A stretch of DNA of 64,000 bases from Flavobacterium shii. GTDB taxonomy: Bacteria; Bacteroidota; Bacteroidia; Flavobacteriales; Flavobacteriaceae. The stretch spans positions 122,572 through 186,571 of the forward strand of contig NZ_JAOZEW010000011.1 of NCBI RefSeq assembly GCF_025847235.1. The letters run 5' to 3'. Of this stretch, positions 40,362 to 47,635 are shown piece by piece. A model generated the notes under the pieces. That model was not told where the DNA came from, made no database searches, and saw only the letters and a program-made list of their open reading frames with translations. Each line of letters begins with the position of its first letter. The first letter of the stretch is position 1. Made by a program: the position numbers and the translations under genes.

Positions 40362-40961
40362 TCAATAATCATTATATCGAGTAAAATTATTCAAATTCAA
40401 TGTGTCAACGATAGGGATGTCAGCTTTTACAATTTTTAATAAGCCTGTATCCGTGACATAATTACTAGCACTAGAATAAATATAATGTGATGCTTTTTCG
40501 ACAATTCCAGCACGAACGGGATTAAGATGAATGTAATTCAACTTTGACCACATAAATTTGTTGCTATAAATTTCCTCGGGATGGCTGCCATATTGCCAAA
40601 ACTGATAGTTTTTGTTTCTAGAATGACTTTCGGTTGCTAATTTAAAACGTTCAAGCATCCATTCTCTTCTGCTTTCTGGTTCAGATTTTATCTTTTCTAT
40701 AGTTTTTGTAGCAGTAAATTTTTTAAAATCTCGCAATAAATCCGACAACTCTCCATTACCAGATTGTACTATCATATGAATATGATTACTCATAATTACA
40801 TAGCCATACAAAAGCATTGATTTGTTTGTAATACAGAAATTTAAACATTCAACAACTAGGTCTCTGTAATTTTTTCTTGTAAAAATATCAACCCAATCAA
40901 CAACAGTTATTGTTATAAAGTGTGGTAAATTTTGATCCCTTATTTTATAACCGCCTTGCAT
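40362..40961 (-). CDS. REP-associated tyrosine transposase (RAYT)
   Basis: Single-strand DNA transposase relative of IS200/IS605 TnpA, 199 residues. It has the HUH motif MSNHIHMIVQ (His60, His62), the RAYT signature LNYIHLNPVRAG with candidate catalytic Tyr143, and HYIYSSASNY. I chose the ATG at 40961; an in-frame TTG at 40973 would add four residues. Inverted REP-like hairpins lie 27 bases beyond the stop and about 70 bases upstream of the start. RAYTs are domesticated, single-copy genes that work on dispersed REP sequences instead of moving themselves. The catalytic residues are intact. Confidence 0.92.
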   Translation of the reverse strand: MQGGYKIRDQNLPHFITITVVDWVDIFTRKNYRDLVVECLNFCITNKSMLLYGYVIMSNHIHMIVQSGNGELSDLLRDFKKFTATKTIEKIKSEPESRREWMLERFKLATESHSRNKNYQFWQYGSHPEEIYSNKFMWSKLNYIHLNPVRAGIVEKASHYIYSSASNYVTDTGLLKIVKADIPIVDTLNLNNFTRYNDY

Positions 40962-41029
40962 TTTTTTATCCAAATATAATCTTTTTTCTTACAAATAAGT
41001 TTTTATCTCTGATTATTGCTTATTGGAAT

Positions 41030-41063
41030 GTGTACGAAGTCGGGAGACTTCGCCCAGCAAGTG
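41030..41063. repeat. REP-like hairpin, left flank of the transposase gene
   Basis: TGTACGAAGTCGGGAGACTTCGCCCAGCAAG-type element; the stem CGAAGTC/GACTTCG is at 41035-41052 with a GGGA loop. Its reverse complement matches the element at 40302-40335 over about 30 bases with four differences. Confidence 0.8.
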
Positions 41064-41067
41064 ATAT

Positions 41068-42153
41068 TTATTTTGAATGGCTAACCTTCTTTCTCCTATC
41101 TGTAAGATATTTTCGAACAGGAATATCATAGGAAATCATTGTAAGATAGGCGATACCTACTAGAAGAATTGTTCCTATAATTATAATAAAAGTAAGTTGA
41201 CTTGTTTCTGGCTTATACTTGGTGTAATAGTTTGCAAATATCCACATCACAGCGTAATGCGTCATGTATAGCGGATACGATATATTTCCGAGGAAGACGC
41301 ATAGTTTTTTGAATCCTGATGCTAGAGTTGCTCCAGCTCCTAATACAATCAATAAGGGGAAATATAACAATACAACTATAGGTTCTGTAAGCCAGTTCCA
41401 ATTGGAAAAAGGAACTAAGAAAGCTAAAAGCAGTAATACTGATAAACCAATAAAGCCTAGTTTTGACTTTATAATCCAATTAGAACGATAAATTAGCATT
41501 CCTGCTAAGAAAGAATAGGAAATACGAGCACAACCATCCCAAAAATTTTCTCCGCTCCATCCACCCATTAGGGAACCTCCCGCGCGGTGACTAACAAAAC
41601 AGATTCCTGCTGCAGCAAAAACAGTTAATAAAAAGAGGGATCGGCGACTCAGTTTATAAAGGAAAAGCGCATAAAGAATATTAGCAACGTATTCCCAGAA
41701 CAAAGACCATCCTGGCGCATTTAAACCAAAGAGGTTAAAATAACGATCTGCCATTACTGGAAAAGGAATCAGAAATATAGAAGCCAAGAATATCAGAATC
41801 AGTTTACCTGTTTCGTAGGTCCCAGATTGACCACCAAATGGATCAAAAAGAAAAGCCAATAATCCTAATACGGAACCAAAAATAACCAAGGGATGTAACC
41901 TGATTAGCCTTAATTTAAAAAAGTCAGTGATTCTCATTTTATCAATTCGATCATGATAGGCGTAGGCAATAACAAAACCAGAGAGACAAAAGAAAAAGTC
42001 GACTGCTAAAAATCCGTGTGCGATGAAGTTTTCGTTGGGAGGATAAACTATTTCCATAAAATGAAAAATTACAATCGCCACAGCGGCAATTCCTCTTAAG
42101 CCGTCAAGGATTTCAAAATGTTGTTTTGGTTTTAAAGTTTCGGTTTTTATCAT
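41068..42153 (-). CDS. Acyltransferase 3 family membrane protein
   Basis: A 361-residue inner-membrane protein with about ten membrane segments. The N-terminus HFEILDGLRGIAAVAIVIFHF carries the catalytic-type Arg and His of the acyltransferase 3 family (OafA/NodX type), followed by GFLAVDFFFCLSGFVIAYAY. Such enzymes acetylate sugars of surface polysaccharides. No polysaccharide genes are nearby, so its acceptor is unknown. A REP-like hairpin lies within 5 bases of its stop codon. Confidence 0.92.
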   Translation of the reverse strand: MIKTETLKPKQHFEILDGLRGIAAVAIVIFHFMEIVYPPNENFIAHGFLAVDFFFCLSGFVIAYAYHDRIDKMRITDFFKLRLIRLHPLVIFGSVLGLLAFLFDPFGGQSGTYETGKLILIFLASIFLIPFPVMADRYFNLFGLNAPGWSLFWEYVANILYALFLYKLSRRSLFLLTVFAAAGICFVSHRAGGSLMGGWSGENFWDGCARISYSFLAGMLIYRSNWIIKSKLGFIGLSVLLLLAFLVPFSNWNWLTEPIVVLLYFPLLIVLGAGATLASGFKKLCVFLGNISYPLYMTHYAVMWIFANYYTKYKPETSQLTFIIIIGTILLVGIAYLTMISYDIPVRKYLTDRRKKVSHSK

Positions 42154-42450
42154 GTTTATAGATATCGCATTTCAATAGTACGGTTTATGAATTGGATTGG
42201 GTTTACGAGCGGGTAAATTAAGAATTTACAAGTTGATATTAAAGAGAAATCATCAGGAGTTATGAACGGTGGTTTTGCCTCGAAGACGCTAAGGTTCGAA
42301 GGATTTATTTGTTCTCGTGAAGTTGCGAAGTTTTTTAATGATTATTTTTTGGTTTTCTATGCCAGTGAACTAAAAAATCATGGCAACCCGAAATAATATT
42401 CCTAAAATCAAAAATAGTATTATTGAAGACTATCGTTTTATCTTATATTT

Positions 42451-42939
42451 TTATTTTGTTGTAAATGAAGCAATAAAATTACTACCATATAAAGAGAAAA
42501 ATTTATTTGACTGTTCGTTTTCAATTTGATTTGTTTTTAGTGTTATTTCTTCAAATAATTTTTGAAAATCTTCTTGGGTCTTACATTTTAAAATCTGACT
42601 GTTGCTGAAATTAACTAAATTTTGAAATGAAATTCTTCCTTCTTCTCTAAGTTTCCAAGTTTCAAAGACTTTAAATTGCAAAATAAACGTTGCAGCTAAT
42701 GAGCCTATTAAAGGAATTAAAATGCTAATAATTCGTGTTGTAAATGTCCAGGTTTCTTGGGTTTGAAATGCTACAAAGATGGAAGTAATAAAACCACTCA
42801 ATAAAGATAAAAGTTGTAATGAATACCATATTCTATAATTTAATCGGCATGCCTTAGCATACCATACTTCATATTCTTTATGGATTTTTGTTATAAATGT
42901 TTGAAGAGATGCAAAGTCGTTTGGAATTTGTTCTGACAT
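42451..42939 (-). CDS. SLATT-type (DUF4231) two-helix membrane protein
   Basis: A 162-residue protein with two membrane helices (about residues 32-54, WYSLQLLSLLSGFITSIFVAF, and 70-91, ISILIPLIGSLAATFILQF), a Trp/Tyr-rich N-terminal helix with EYEVWYAKACRLNYRIWY, and a C-terminal helix after WKLREEGRISFQNLV. This is the general plan of SLATT domains, which are proposed pore-forming effectors linked to nucleotide-signalling conflict systems. No cyclase or reverse transcriptase lies beside it here, so it is an orphan. Assignment by pattern only. Confidence 0.65.
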   Translation of the reverse strand: MSEQIPNDFASLQTFITKIHKEYEVWYAKACRLNYRIWYSLQLLSLLSGFITSIFVAFQTQETWTFTTRIISILIPLIGSLAATFILQFKVFETWKLREEGRISFQNLVNFSNSQILKCKTQEDFQKLFEEITLKTNQIENEQSNKFFSLYGSNFIASFTTK

Positions 42940-43050
42940 ATTTGTAATTTTTTAGTTGGTTAATTTTTTTTTACTTAACTAAAGTGCTAAAAATTAGCAT
43001 GTAAGCTTTCTAAAAAAAATAGCGGTTTTGTGAATATTTTCTATTTATAA

Positions 43051-43083
43051 AAAAGTTACAGGAATTATTTTCCTGTAGCTTTT
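43051..43083 (-). terminator. Second stem-loop after the DUF6934 pair
   Basis: AAAAGTTACAGGAA (43051-43064) pairs with TTCCTGTAGCTTTT (43070-43083), with one mismatch, and has A and T runs on both sides. It lies in tandem with the hairpin at 43143-43174. Confidence 0.6.
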
Positions 43084-43142
43084 TGATATTGAGTATTCGC
43101 TTACTGTGTAGGAGCAGCGGATTAAATAAAATTCATAAATAA

Positions 43143-43174
43143 AAACCGCTACAAGAACACTCTTGCAGCGGTTT
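43143..43174 (-). terminator. Terminator of the DUF6934-type pair
   Basis: AAACCGCTACAAGA (43143-43156) pairs with TCTTGCAGCGGTTT (43161-43174) with one mismatch and an ACAC loop, 42 bases past the stop of the 52-residue gene. Confidence 0.75.
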
Positions 43175-43215
43175 AATTTATTTGTAATATGCATAGTTTT
43201 TTATGGCAGAACAAT

Positions 43216-43374
43216 TTATTTGAAACTTAATTTAAATTCAACTTTACTTATTTCTTCAGGTTTATTTGATGTAAATTTTATATTTTTTATTTTATCTAAT
43301 TCTACATCTATTTTTACTGTAGAATTTACTTTTGCTTTTTTAACAACTGCAGTATTTTTAATTAGTGTTTTCAT
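43216..43374 (-). CDS. Small basic protein paired with the DUF6934-type gene
   Basis: A 52-residue protein (MKTLIKNTAVVKKAKVNSTV to KVEFKLSFK) rich in Lys, Val and Ile. I chose the ATG at 43374 because only one base separates it from the preceding stop codon (43376-43378); a longer in-frame start would overlap most of the end of that gene. Translational coupling is likely. No family recognised. The close pairing of a ~155-residue and a ~50-residue gene recalls toxin-antitoxin layouts, but nothing in the sequence proves this. Confidence 0.65.
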   Translation of the reverse strand: MKTLIKNTAVVKKAKVNSTVKIDVELDKIKNIKFTSNKPEEISKVEFKLSFK

Positions 43375-43375
43375 A

Positions 43376-43843
43376 CTATTTTCTTTTAATAATAAATCCG
43401 TAAAAATCACCGTTTGAATCAAAAGGAACGTCAAAAACATCTCCATTTTCATCTTCCATTGCACCAAAGATATGAAATGTTTCAGACAATTCTTTAAGAT
43501 TTAGCGATATAGCTCTTCTGTATAATCGTGTTCTTGCTTTAGTACTACCTCTAATAAAAATATTTCTGTCTGGATATATTTCTGAAAATGTATAAGCAGA
43601 TTTGGCAACTGTAGCTAGAACTACATTTCTATCTCCATTATCGCTTACAGCTAAATCATCAATGATATATCTATTTTGGGCTGGGTCAAAAATTAAATCT
43701 CCAAAACCTAAATTGTATAATGTCTTTTTTTTTGTCTTTGTATAAGCAATGCCTTTAGATATTTCGCCACTAGTTCCAATACTTTCAAATCTAAAAAGAG
43801 TTGAATCAGTGTTTGTGAGCAAATCATATTTTGGAATATTCAT
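43376..43843 (-). CDS. DUF6934-type protein
   Basis: A 155-residue cytoplasmic protein beginning MNIPKYDLLTNTDSTLFRFE. Stretches such as LYNLGFGDLIFD, DNGDRNVVLATVAKSAYTF, YPDRNIFIRGSTKARTRLY and FHIFGAMEDENGD match my memory of the DUF6934 family, which is widespread in Bacteroidota and has no known role. The conserved Arg/Thr cluster GSTKARTRLYRRAI is its most striking feature. It is the first gene of a two-gene unit that ends in paired hairpins. Confidence 0.7.
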   Translation of the reverse strand: MNIPKYDLLTNTDSTLFRFESIGTSGEISKGIAYTKTKKKTLYNLGFGDLIFDPAQNRYIIDDLAVSDNGDRNVVLATVAKSAYTFSEIYPDRNIFIRGSTKARTRLYRRAISLNLKELSETFHIFGAMEDENGDVFDVPFDSNGDFYGFIIKRK

Positions 43844-43923
43844 TATTAAAAATTAGTATCGCGAAAATACATTATTTTTTATAAGTATTTACTTACAAAA
43901 TTATTTAGTTTCGATTATATAAT

Positions 43924-44352
43924 CTACGCTTTAAAAATATCAAGTCTTTGCATCCAGAATATTCCTGACTCTAAAAACGTAAGTTTTGTTTTTATTACTT
44001 GATCTGTTTTATCTTTTGGATTTTTGGTTACAAATCTAGCTTTCGAATTATTAAAATCTAAGGTGTATTTATCATCAAAGTCTTCTTTTTTATTTGATAA
44101 AAAAGTAATTACATTGTCTTTTGAAGTCCATTTTCCTTTTCCGTATTTATTTACTTCTGGAGGATTTCCTCCTTTAATTTTCGAATACGAATGAAATACA
44201 AATGTCCCGTCTTGATTTAAGGTTAATTTATATTCGATGTTATGTTTTCCTTCTTCTGTAAGTGTACGATTATAATCGCCCACAAATGCATTAGATTGTG
44301 CAAATAAAGTTAAGTTGGAAATTAAAAGTAAGGTTGTAATTAATAGTTTCAT
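43924..44352 (-). CDS. Small secreted protein, unknown
   Basis: A 142-residue protein with a signal peptide (ending LTLFAQSN). The mature part is predicted beta-rich: VGDYNRTLTEEGKHNIEYKL, FVFHSYSKIKGG, GKGKWTSKDNVITFLS, a lipocalin-like sheet order, but I do not recognise a named family. It begins 34 bases after the stop of the serine hydrolase on the same strand, so both are probably in one transcript. Confidence 0.8.
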   Translation of the reverse strand: MKLLITTLLLISNLTLFAQSNAFVGDYNRTLTEEGKHNIEYKLTLNQDGTFVFHSYSKIKGGNPPEVNKYGKGKWTSKDNVITFLSNKKEDFDDKYTLDFNNSKARFVTKNPKDKTDQVIKTKLTFLESGIFWMQRLDIFKA

Positions 44353-44386
44353 TGGTTTGGTTTTATGGTTTTTTAGGTTTCAGTTA

Positions 44387-45460
44387 TTACTTTTTCTCTG
44401 TTAGATATAAATTTGCTATATCTTCTATAAAACGTTGAGGATGTCCGCCTTGTAAATTGGTTAAAATCACTATCGAAACATTATCTTTCGGATAAATATA
44501 TAAAGCATTTCTAGCACCGCCTAAGGCAGTAATTACAGGATTTTTGAGTCTTGAATTGGTATCAAAACCAATCGCAGTTCCATAAGTCGAGTCGGCTTCT
44601 CCAGGCTTTTTTCCATTGTTCAATAGCGTTGGTGTCCAAAGTGTTTTTAACGTTTCGGCTTTAAGCAACGTATTGTTTTGTAGAGCAATAACCCATTGTG
44701 CAATTTCTGTAGCTGTTGAGTATATGCTTGCTGCTGGATACAAATTGGTAGGAATTACTTCGTAAACATTGGTTAAGCTACCATTTCTAAAATAAGAATA
44801 AGGTCTGGCGGCATGATTTACTATTTTATAAAAATCTCCTAAACCAGCTTTACTGGTATTTTTCATTCCAACTTTTTCGAATTGACTTTCTTTAAGGAAT
44901 TTTTCAAAAGATTTTCCGTTTATTTTTTCGATAATCATTCCGAGCAGAATGTAATTGGTTTGATTGTATTTTAAATCTTCTCCAGGCTGAAAAACAACTG
45001 GTAATTCTTTTATCTTTTTGAATAATATTTTACTGTCTTCAGATAACATATGCTCTGGTCTTTCCCAAATATCAGGAAGTCCCGAGGTATGTGTTGCTAT
45101 TTGTTTTACTGTAATGTTGCGCCAAGTATTAGGAAGGCTATCTACATATTTTGAAATAGGATCTTCTAGTTTTAATTTACCATTTTCTACCAATTGCATA
45201 ATGGCAACACCCGTAAAAGCTTTGGTCATAGAATTTATGCTAAAAACAGTTTTGCTATCAACAGCAATTGAATCTTGAATACTCGCTAAACCATAATAAC
45301 TAGTTTTAATAATTTTATTGTTTTTAACTACAGCTAATTGTAAACCAATAATTTTATTTTTTTGCATTAGGTCTTTTATTACAATATCAACTTTGTCAGT
45401 TTGTGAGTAAGTGAAATTGATGAAAGTAAAAAAAGTAAGTAAGAATAATAGTTTTTTCAT
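44387..45460 (-). CDS. Exported serine hydrolase, beta-lactamase-like
   Basis: A 357-residue periplasmic protein of the class C beta-lactamase/penicillin-binding-protein-like superfamily. Signal peptide ends NFTYSQT; the active-site SxxK is NSMTKAF near residue 77; the second motif reads YNQTNYILLG near 165 where the classical family has YxN; GGARNALY near the C-terminus stands where KTG would be. Most relatives are esterases or D-amino peptidases, and nothing here indicates antibiotic hydrolysis. It probably shares a transcript with the small secreted gene downstream. Confidence 0.88.
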   Translation of the reverse strand: MKKLLFLLTFFTFINFTYSQTDKVDIVIKDLMQKNKIIGLQLAVVKNNKIIKTSYYGLASIQDSIAVDSKTVFSINSMTKAFTGVAIMQLVENGKLKLEDPISKYVDSLPNTWRNITVKQIATHTSGLPDIWERPEHMLSEDSKILFKKIKELPVVFQPGEDLKYNQTNYILLGMIIEKINGKSFEKFLKESQFEKVGMKNTSKAGLGDFYKIVNHAARPYSYFRNGSLTNVYEVIPTNLYPAASIYSTATEIAQWVIALQNNTLLKAETLKTLWTPTLLNNGKKPGEADSTYGTAIGFDTNSRLKNPVITALGGARNALYIYPKDNVSIVILTNLQGGHPQRFIEDIANLYLTEKK

Positions 45461-45639
45461 TTGGTTGGTTTTATGGTCTGTTTGTTTATTCTTCTAATGT
45501 ATAAGGAAAATTTCCACAATTTTATTTTGAGCATTTAAATGTTTTGCAAATAATAGAAAAATTAGGATTAACAAACTGTTTGTTTTCAATGTTTAGTTTT
45601 GGTGTTATGTTGATAATTATTTTAGATTCTAATCTGGAT

Positions 45640-45698
45640 GCTCTACGAAGTTTAGAGACTCCGCTGCCCGCTGGCAAATGTCTCTGACTTCGCGTAGC
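45640..45698. repeat. Composite REPIN-like element
   Basis: GCTCTACGAAG on the left and CTTCGCGTAGC on the right form the ends of a 59-base inverted structure whose inner parts are TAGAGAC and GTCTCTG, with a CGCTGCCCGCTGGCA centre. It looks like two REP units of the RAYT-linked family joined head to head. Confidence 0.65.
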
Positions 45699-45701
45699 TT
45701 T

Positions 45702-45773
45702 TCATAAGGAACTTTTCGTATAGCAGATTGTAATTATTAACAATCCTAAAATGATTCCTATGATTTTTTTCAT
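45702..45773 (-). CDS. Possible 23-residue membrane peptide
   Basis: ATG at 45773 begins MKKIIGIILGLLIITICYTK and stops four bases from the composite REP element. One hydrophobic helix with a Lys-rich start. It could be a real small membrane peptide, or the start of a longer gene cut off by the repeat. Low confidence. Confidence 0.25.
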   Translation of the reverse strand: MKKIIGIILGLLIITICYTKSSL

Positions 45774-46005
45774 TGATTTTTTACAAAATGTGATTACCTA
45801 CAAAGATTGATTTTTTCTCTTTATAAATGTTAAAAAGCTACAAAAATATTTTCTTGTAGTTTTTTTATTCAATAGTTCACTATTAAGAACATAGTTATAA
45901 ATTTCAGTTGAATACAACCGATTGTATACAATCACTTAAAAGTAATCTGGTTCTTGTAATTTCGTCTCTATAAAAAACAAGAAAGCAATCAATTAAAATT
46001 CAATA

Positions 46006-46344
46006 ATGGAAATACAACATAAAGAATCAGCCACAGAATTATTAGAATCAATGAATAAAGTAGAATATTTCAAAAAACTAAAACTAGCAAATACTACTGA
46101 TAATTCGTTTAGCGTAACACTAAAAGTATCTTGTTATAACGAGCTAAATCTAATGGTTTCGGATTTGCTTAAAGCAAGTATTATTTTGCTAAATGAAGAT
46201 GCCCGAAATTTGTCAAGTTTAACAACAGTTACTGATATTAATGTAATGACTTTGCTTGAAATCGCTTTACAGCTATTACCAGAGGAAGAAATGGAATTAT
46301 TGGATGATTTGCATAAGATTCATTTGAAGACTGATGCAGAATAA
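46006..46344 (+). CDS. Hypothetical protein, 112 residues
   Basis: Cytoplasmic acidic protein with alternating predicted helices (ATELLESMNKVEYFKKLKLA, LNLMVSDLLKASIILLNED, VMTLLEIALQLLPEEEMELL). I do not recognise a family. The frame is complete, starts after an A-rich leader (AAAATTCAATA) typical of this genome, and is the only plus-strand gene between the MFS gene at 33.7 kb and prfA. A REP-like hairpin begins 36 bases after its stop. Confidence 0.7.
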   Translation: MEIQHKESATELLESMNKVEYFKKLKLANTTDNSFSVTLKVSCYNELNLMVSDLLKASIILLNEDARNLSSLTTVTDINVMTLLEIALQLLPEEEMELLDDLHKIHLKTDAE

Positions 46345-46380
46345 ATATTATTGAAAGGCAAATCATTAAAATTTAGAATG

Positions 46381-46410
46381 TTGTACGAAGTCCGAAGACT
46401 TCGCACAACG
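46381..46410. repeat. REP-like hairpin
   Basis: TGTACGAAGTCCGAAGACTTCGCACAACGA; perfect stem CGAAGTC/GACTTCG at 46386-46403 with a CGAA loop. Same orientation as the copy at 41030-41063. Confidence 0.75.
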
Positions 46411-46453
46411 ATCGTGATAGTTGGAATATTTCGGAGAGCGGGGTGTATTTTTT

Positions 46454-46699
46454 TTAATATTCAGATCTATACATGTTAATAATTAATTCTTTTATATCTT
46501 CACCTTCATTTGTTTGGATTTCCGAACTGTTATTTTTTTGAAATGTAATTACGTTAATTGTTTTAACAATGGTTGAGTCGAGGGATTTACTGTCTCTTGT
46601 ATCTTTTTCAAAACGTTTAAAAATCCCATTTTCTGTTAACCATTTTTTTGCTAATTCATATTCTCTATCTTCTTCAATAGCTTTTTCTGCTGAGTTCAT
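46454..46699 (-). CDS. Hypothetical protein, 81 residues
   Basis: Cytoplasmic, charged protein (MNSAEKAIEEDREYELAKKW to NMYRSEY). I chose the ATG at 46699; a start at 46795 lies inside the REP-like element at 46782-46792 and gives an unlikely N-terminus. N-terminal helix with a KKWLTENGIFKRFE stretch, then a beta-like region. No family recognised. Confidence 0.6.
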   Translation of the reverse strand: MNSAEKAIEEDREYELAKKWLTENGIFKRFEKDTRDSKSLDSTIVKTINVITFQKNNSSEIQTNEGEDIKELIINMYRSEY

Positions 46700-46781
46700 A
46701 AGTATATATTTATTATTATCATATTTGTTGTTTTGTGAATGCTCGATTTTGCATTCCGATAGCGTAGATGAGTATAAAGTA

Positions 46782-46800
46782 CGAAGACTTCGCACAGTGA
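46782..46800. repeat. REP-like element, shortened
   Basis: TACGAAGACTTCGCACAGTGA: the palindrome CGAAGACTTCG at 46782-46792 is the REP stem with the loop deleted, followed by the same GCACA as in the copy at 46381-46410. A partial unit AGCTTCGCAGAGCAG follows at 46821. Confidence 0.65.
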
Positions 46801-46838
46801 TTCCAACATTTAAAAAGAAAAGCTTCGCAGAGCAGAGG

Positions 46839-46958
46839 CTATTTAGAAGGTTTTGGTGCAGAGGGTCTAGAAGGGGAACTTGGAGGGTTGTTTCCTCTTC
46901 CTGGTCCTGATGGGTTTCCTGTTGTACTTGGTCCGTTGGGTGATCTTTGATTGCTCAT
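46839..46958 (-). CDS. Pro/Ser/Gly/Asn-rich small protein, 39 residues
   Basis: ATG at 46958, TAG at 46839-46841. The product starts MSNQRSPNGPSTTGNPSGPG and continues RGNNPPSSPSRPSAPKPSK. There are ten Pro, ten Ser and no hydrophobic residue apart from Met and Ala, so it must be disordered. Codon use is normal for this genome, and the composition is unlikely for random AT-rich DNA, which supports a real gene. It has an A/T-rich leader (AATTTTATAACT). Role unknown. Confidence 0.55.
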   Translation of the reverse strand: MSNQRSPNGPSTTGNPSGPGRGNNPPSSPSRPSAPKPSK

Positions 46959-47095
46959 AGTTATAAAATTTTAAAAGTTAGATATTCAGTTATTTTATAT
47001 TGTATTGTTTCTCACGGTTGCGGGCACGGATTTTCAACCTGTGCTATTGAACATTGAAGATATATCCGCGTCATCTGGGTGTCGAATTATATTTA

Positions 47096-47428
47096 TTATT
47101 CGTATAATTCCCAATACTGATCATCAATAAATTGCACAAAAGATTCACTTGTAAATATTTCGCTATAATCTCCGTCTTCGTCTAAAAGGTAAAAACTTTT
47201 TCCTTTTTTTATTAAAGCACTATAACTCATATTGGCTTGATATGGAGTGTCAAAATAATAAAGTTTGTCTTCTTCTGTGCAAACTTTATTAAAAACTGAA
47301 TAGAGAAATAAAAGTCTAGTTTCACGAAGTATTTCAGTAATTTTGTCAATAGTTTCTAAGTATTGTTTAGGTGTTTTTATTTCATTAATATCAAAATCTT
47401 CTCTAAGTAATTTTAAATAGCCTGTCAA
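47096..47428 (-). CDS. Hypothetical protein, probable frameshifted gene body
   Basis: The long frame gives about 110 residues from a TTG at 47428: TGYLKLLREDFDINEIKTP, two amphipathic helices, LYYFDTPYQANMSYSALIKKG and a C-terminal acidic stretch ending FIDDQYWELYE. TTG starts are rare here and there is no good leader. A 24-codon frame starting MAKEKLNK at 47499 runs into it and ends CTT TGA over the TTG. One extra T in the CTTTGA run would join the two into one 135-residue protein. Either a recent frameshift, a sequence error, or overlapping coupled genes. No family recognised; the C-terminus has the look of small immunity or SMI1-type proteins, but weakly. Confidence 0.55.
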   Translation of the reverse strand: MTGYLKLLREDFDINEIKTPKQYLETIDKITEILRETRLLFLYSVFNKVCTEEDKLYYFDTPYQANMSYSALIKKGKSFYLLDEDGDYSEIFTSESFVQFIDDQYWELYE

Positions 47429-47499
47429 AGGTTAAGTTCAAAATTATTCGAAATATTTTCAATTTCCAGTGATAGTTTGTTTAGTTTTTCTTTTGCCAT
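47425..47499 (-). CDS. Short leader frame of the 47096 gene
   Basis: ATG at 47499 after a typical A-rich leader (AAAACAACA), encoding MAKEKLNKLSLEIENISNNF and four more residues before TGA at 47425-47427. The helix-forming sequence continues naturally into the next frame, so this is best read as the true N-terminus of the 47096-47428 gene. Confidence 0.5.
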   Translation of the reverse strand: MAKEKLNKLSLEIENISNNFELNL

Positions 47500-47562
47500 T
47501 GTTGTTTTTAGTGTGTTTTTTGGTTAGAGGTGCATGATCAGGATAGATTTTCGGTTAGCTAA

Positions 47563-47635
47563 AACGTCCCGCTCGTGCACTCATAGTTTTTTATATTTGG
47601 TTATTGAGATGGCTTGTGCTCACGAGCGGGGCGTT
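47563..47635 (-). terminator. GC-rich stem-loop flush with the nuclease stop codon
   Basis: AACGTCCCGCTCGTG (47563-47577) pairs with CACGAGCGGGGCGTT (47621-47635) over 15 positions with one G-T wobble. The stem begins at the base after the stop codon of the nuclease gene. The 43-base loop is long for a terminator and GC content is far above the surroundings, so a repeat-derived origin is also possible. Confidence 0.55.

Larger units (their letters stand above)
45461..46005. other. Spacer with REP-like element, small frame and hairpin
   Basis: Contains the composite REP element at 45640-45698, a 23-codon minus-strand frame at 45702-45773, and an imperfect stem-loop (45832-45846 with 45851-45866, about 15 bases with one wobble and one mismatch). 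The stem-loop lies upstream of both flanking genes, so it is not a simple terminator. Confidence 0.5.

Noticed and set aside
42380..42529. 49-codon plus-strand frame (MATRNNIPKIKNS...)
   Set aside because: It runs antisense over the end of the SLATT-type gene, and its second half is shaped by that gene's codons.
44387..45460. Antibiotic-resistance beta-lactamase
   Set aside because: Only the general SxxK fold is shown. The YxN and KTG positions are altered, and related exported hydrolases are mostly esterases or peptidases.
47425..47430. RF2-type programmed frameshift at CTT TGA C
   Set aside because: The site matches the prfB slip sequence, but the +1 frame ends after seven codons. The long frame is the -1 frame, so this mechanism does not fit.
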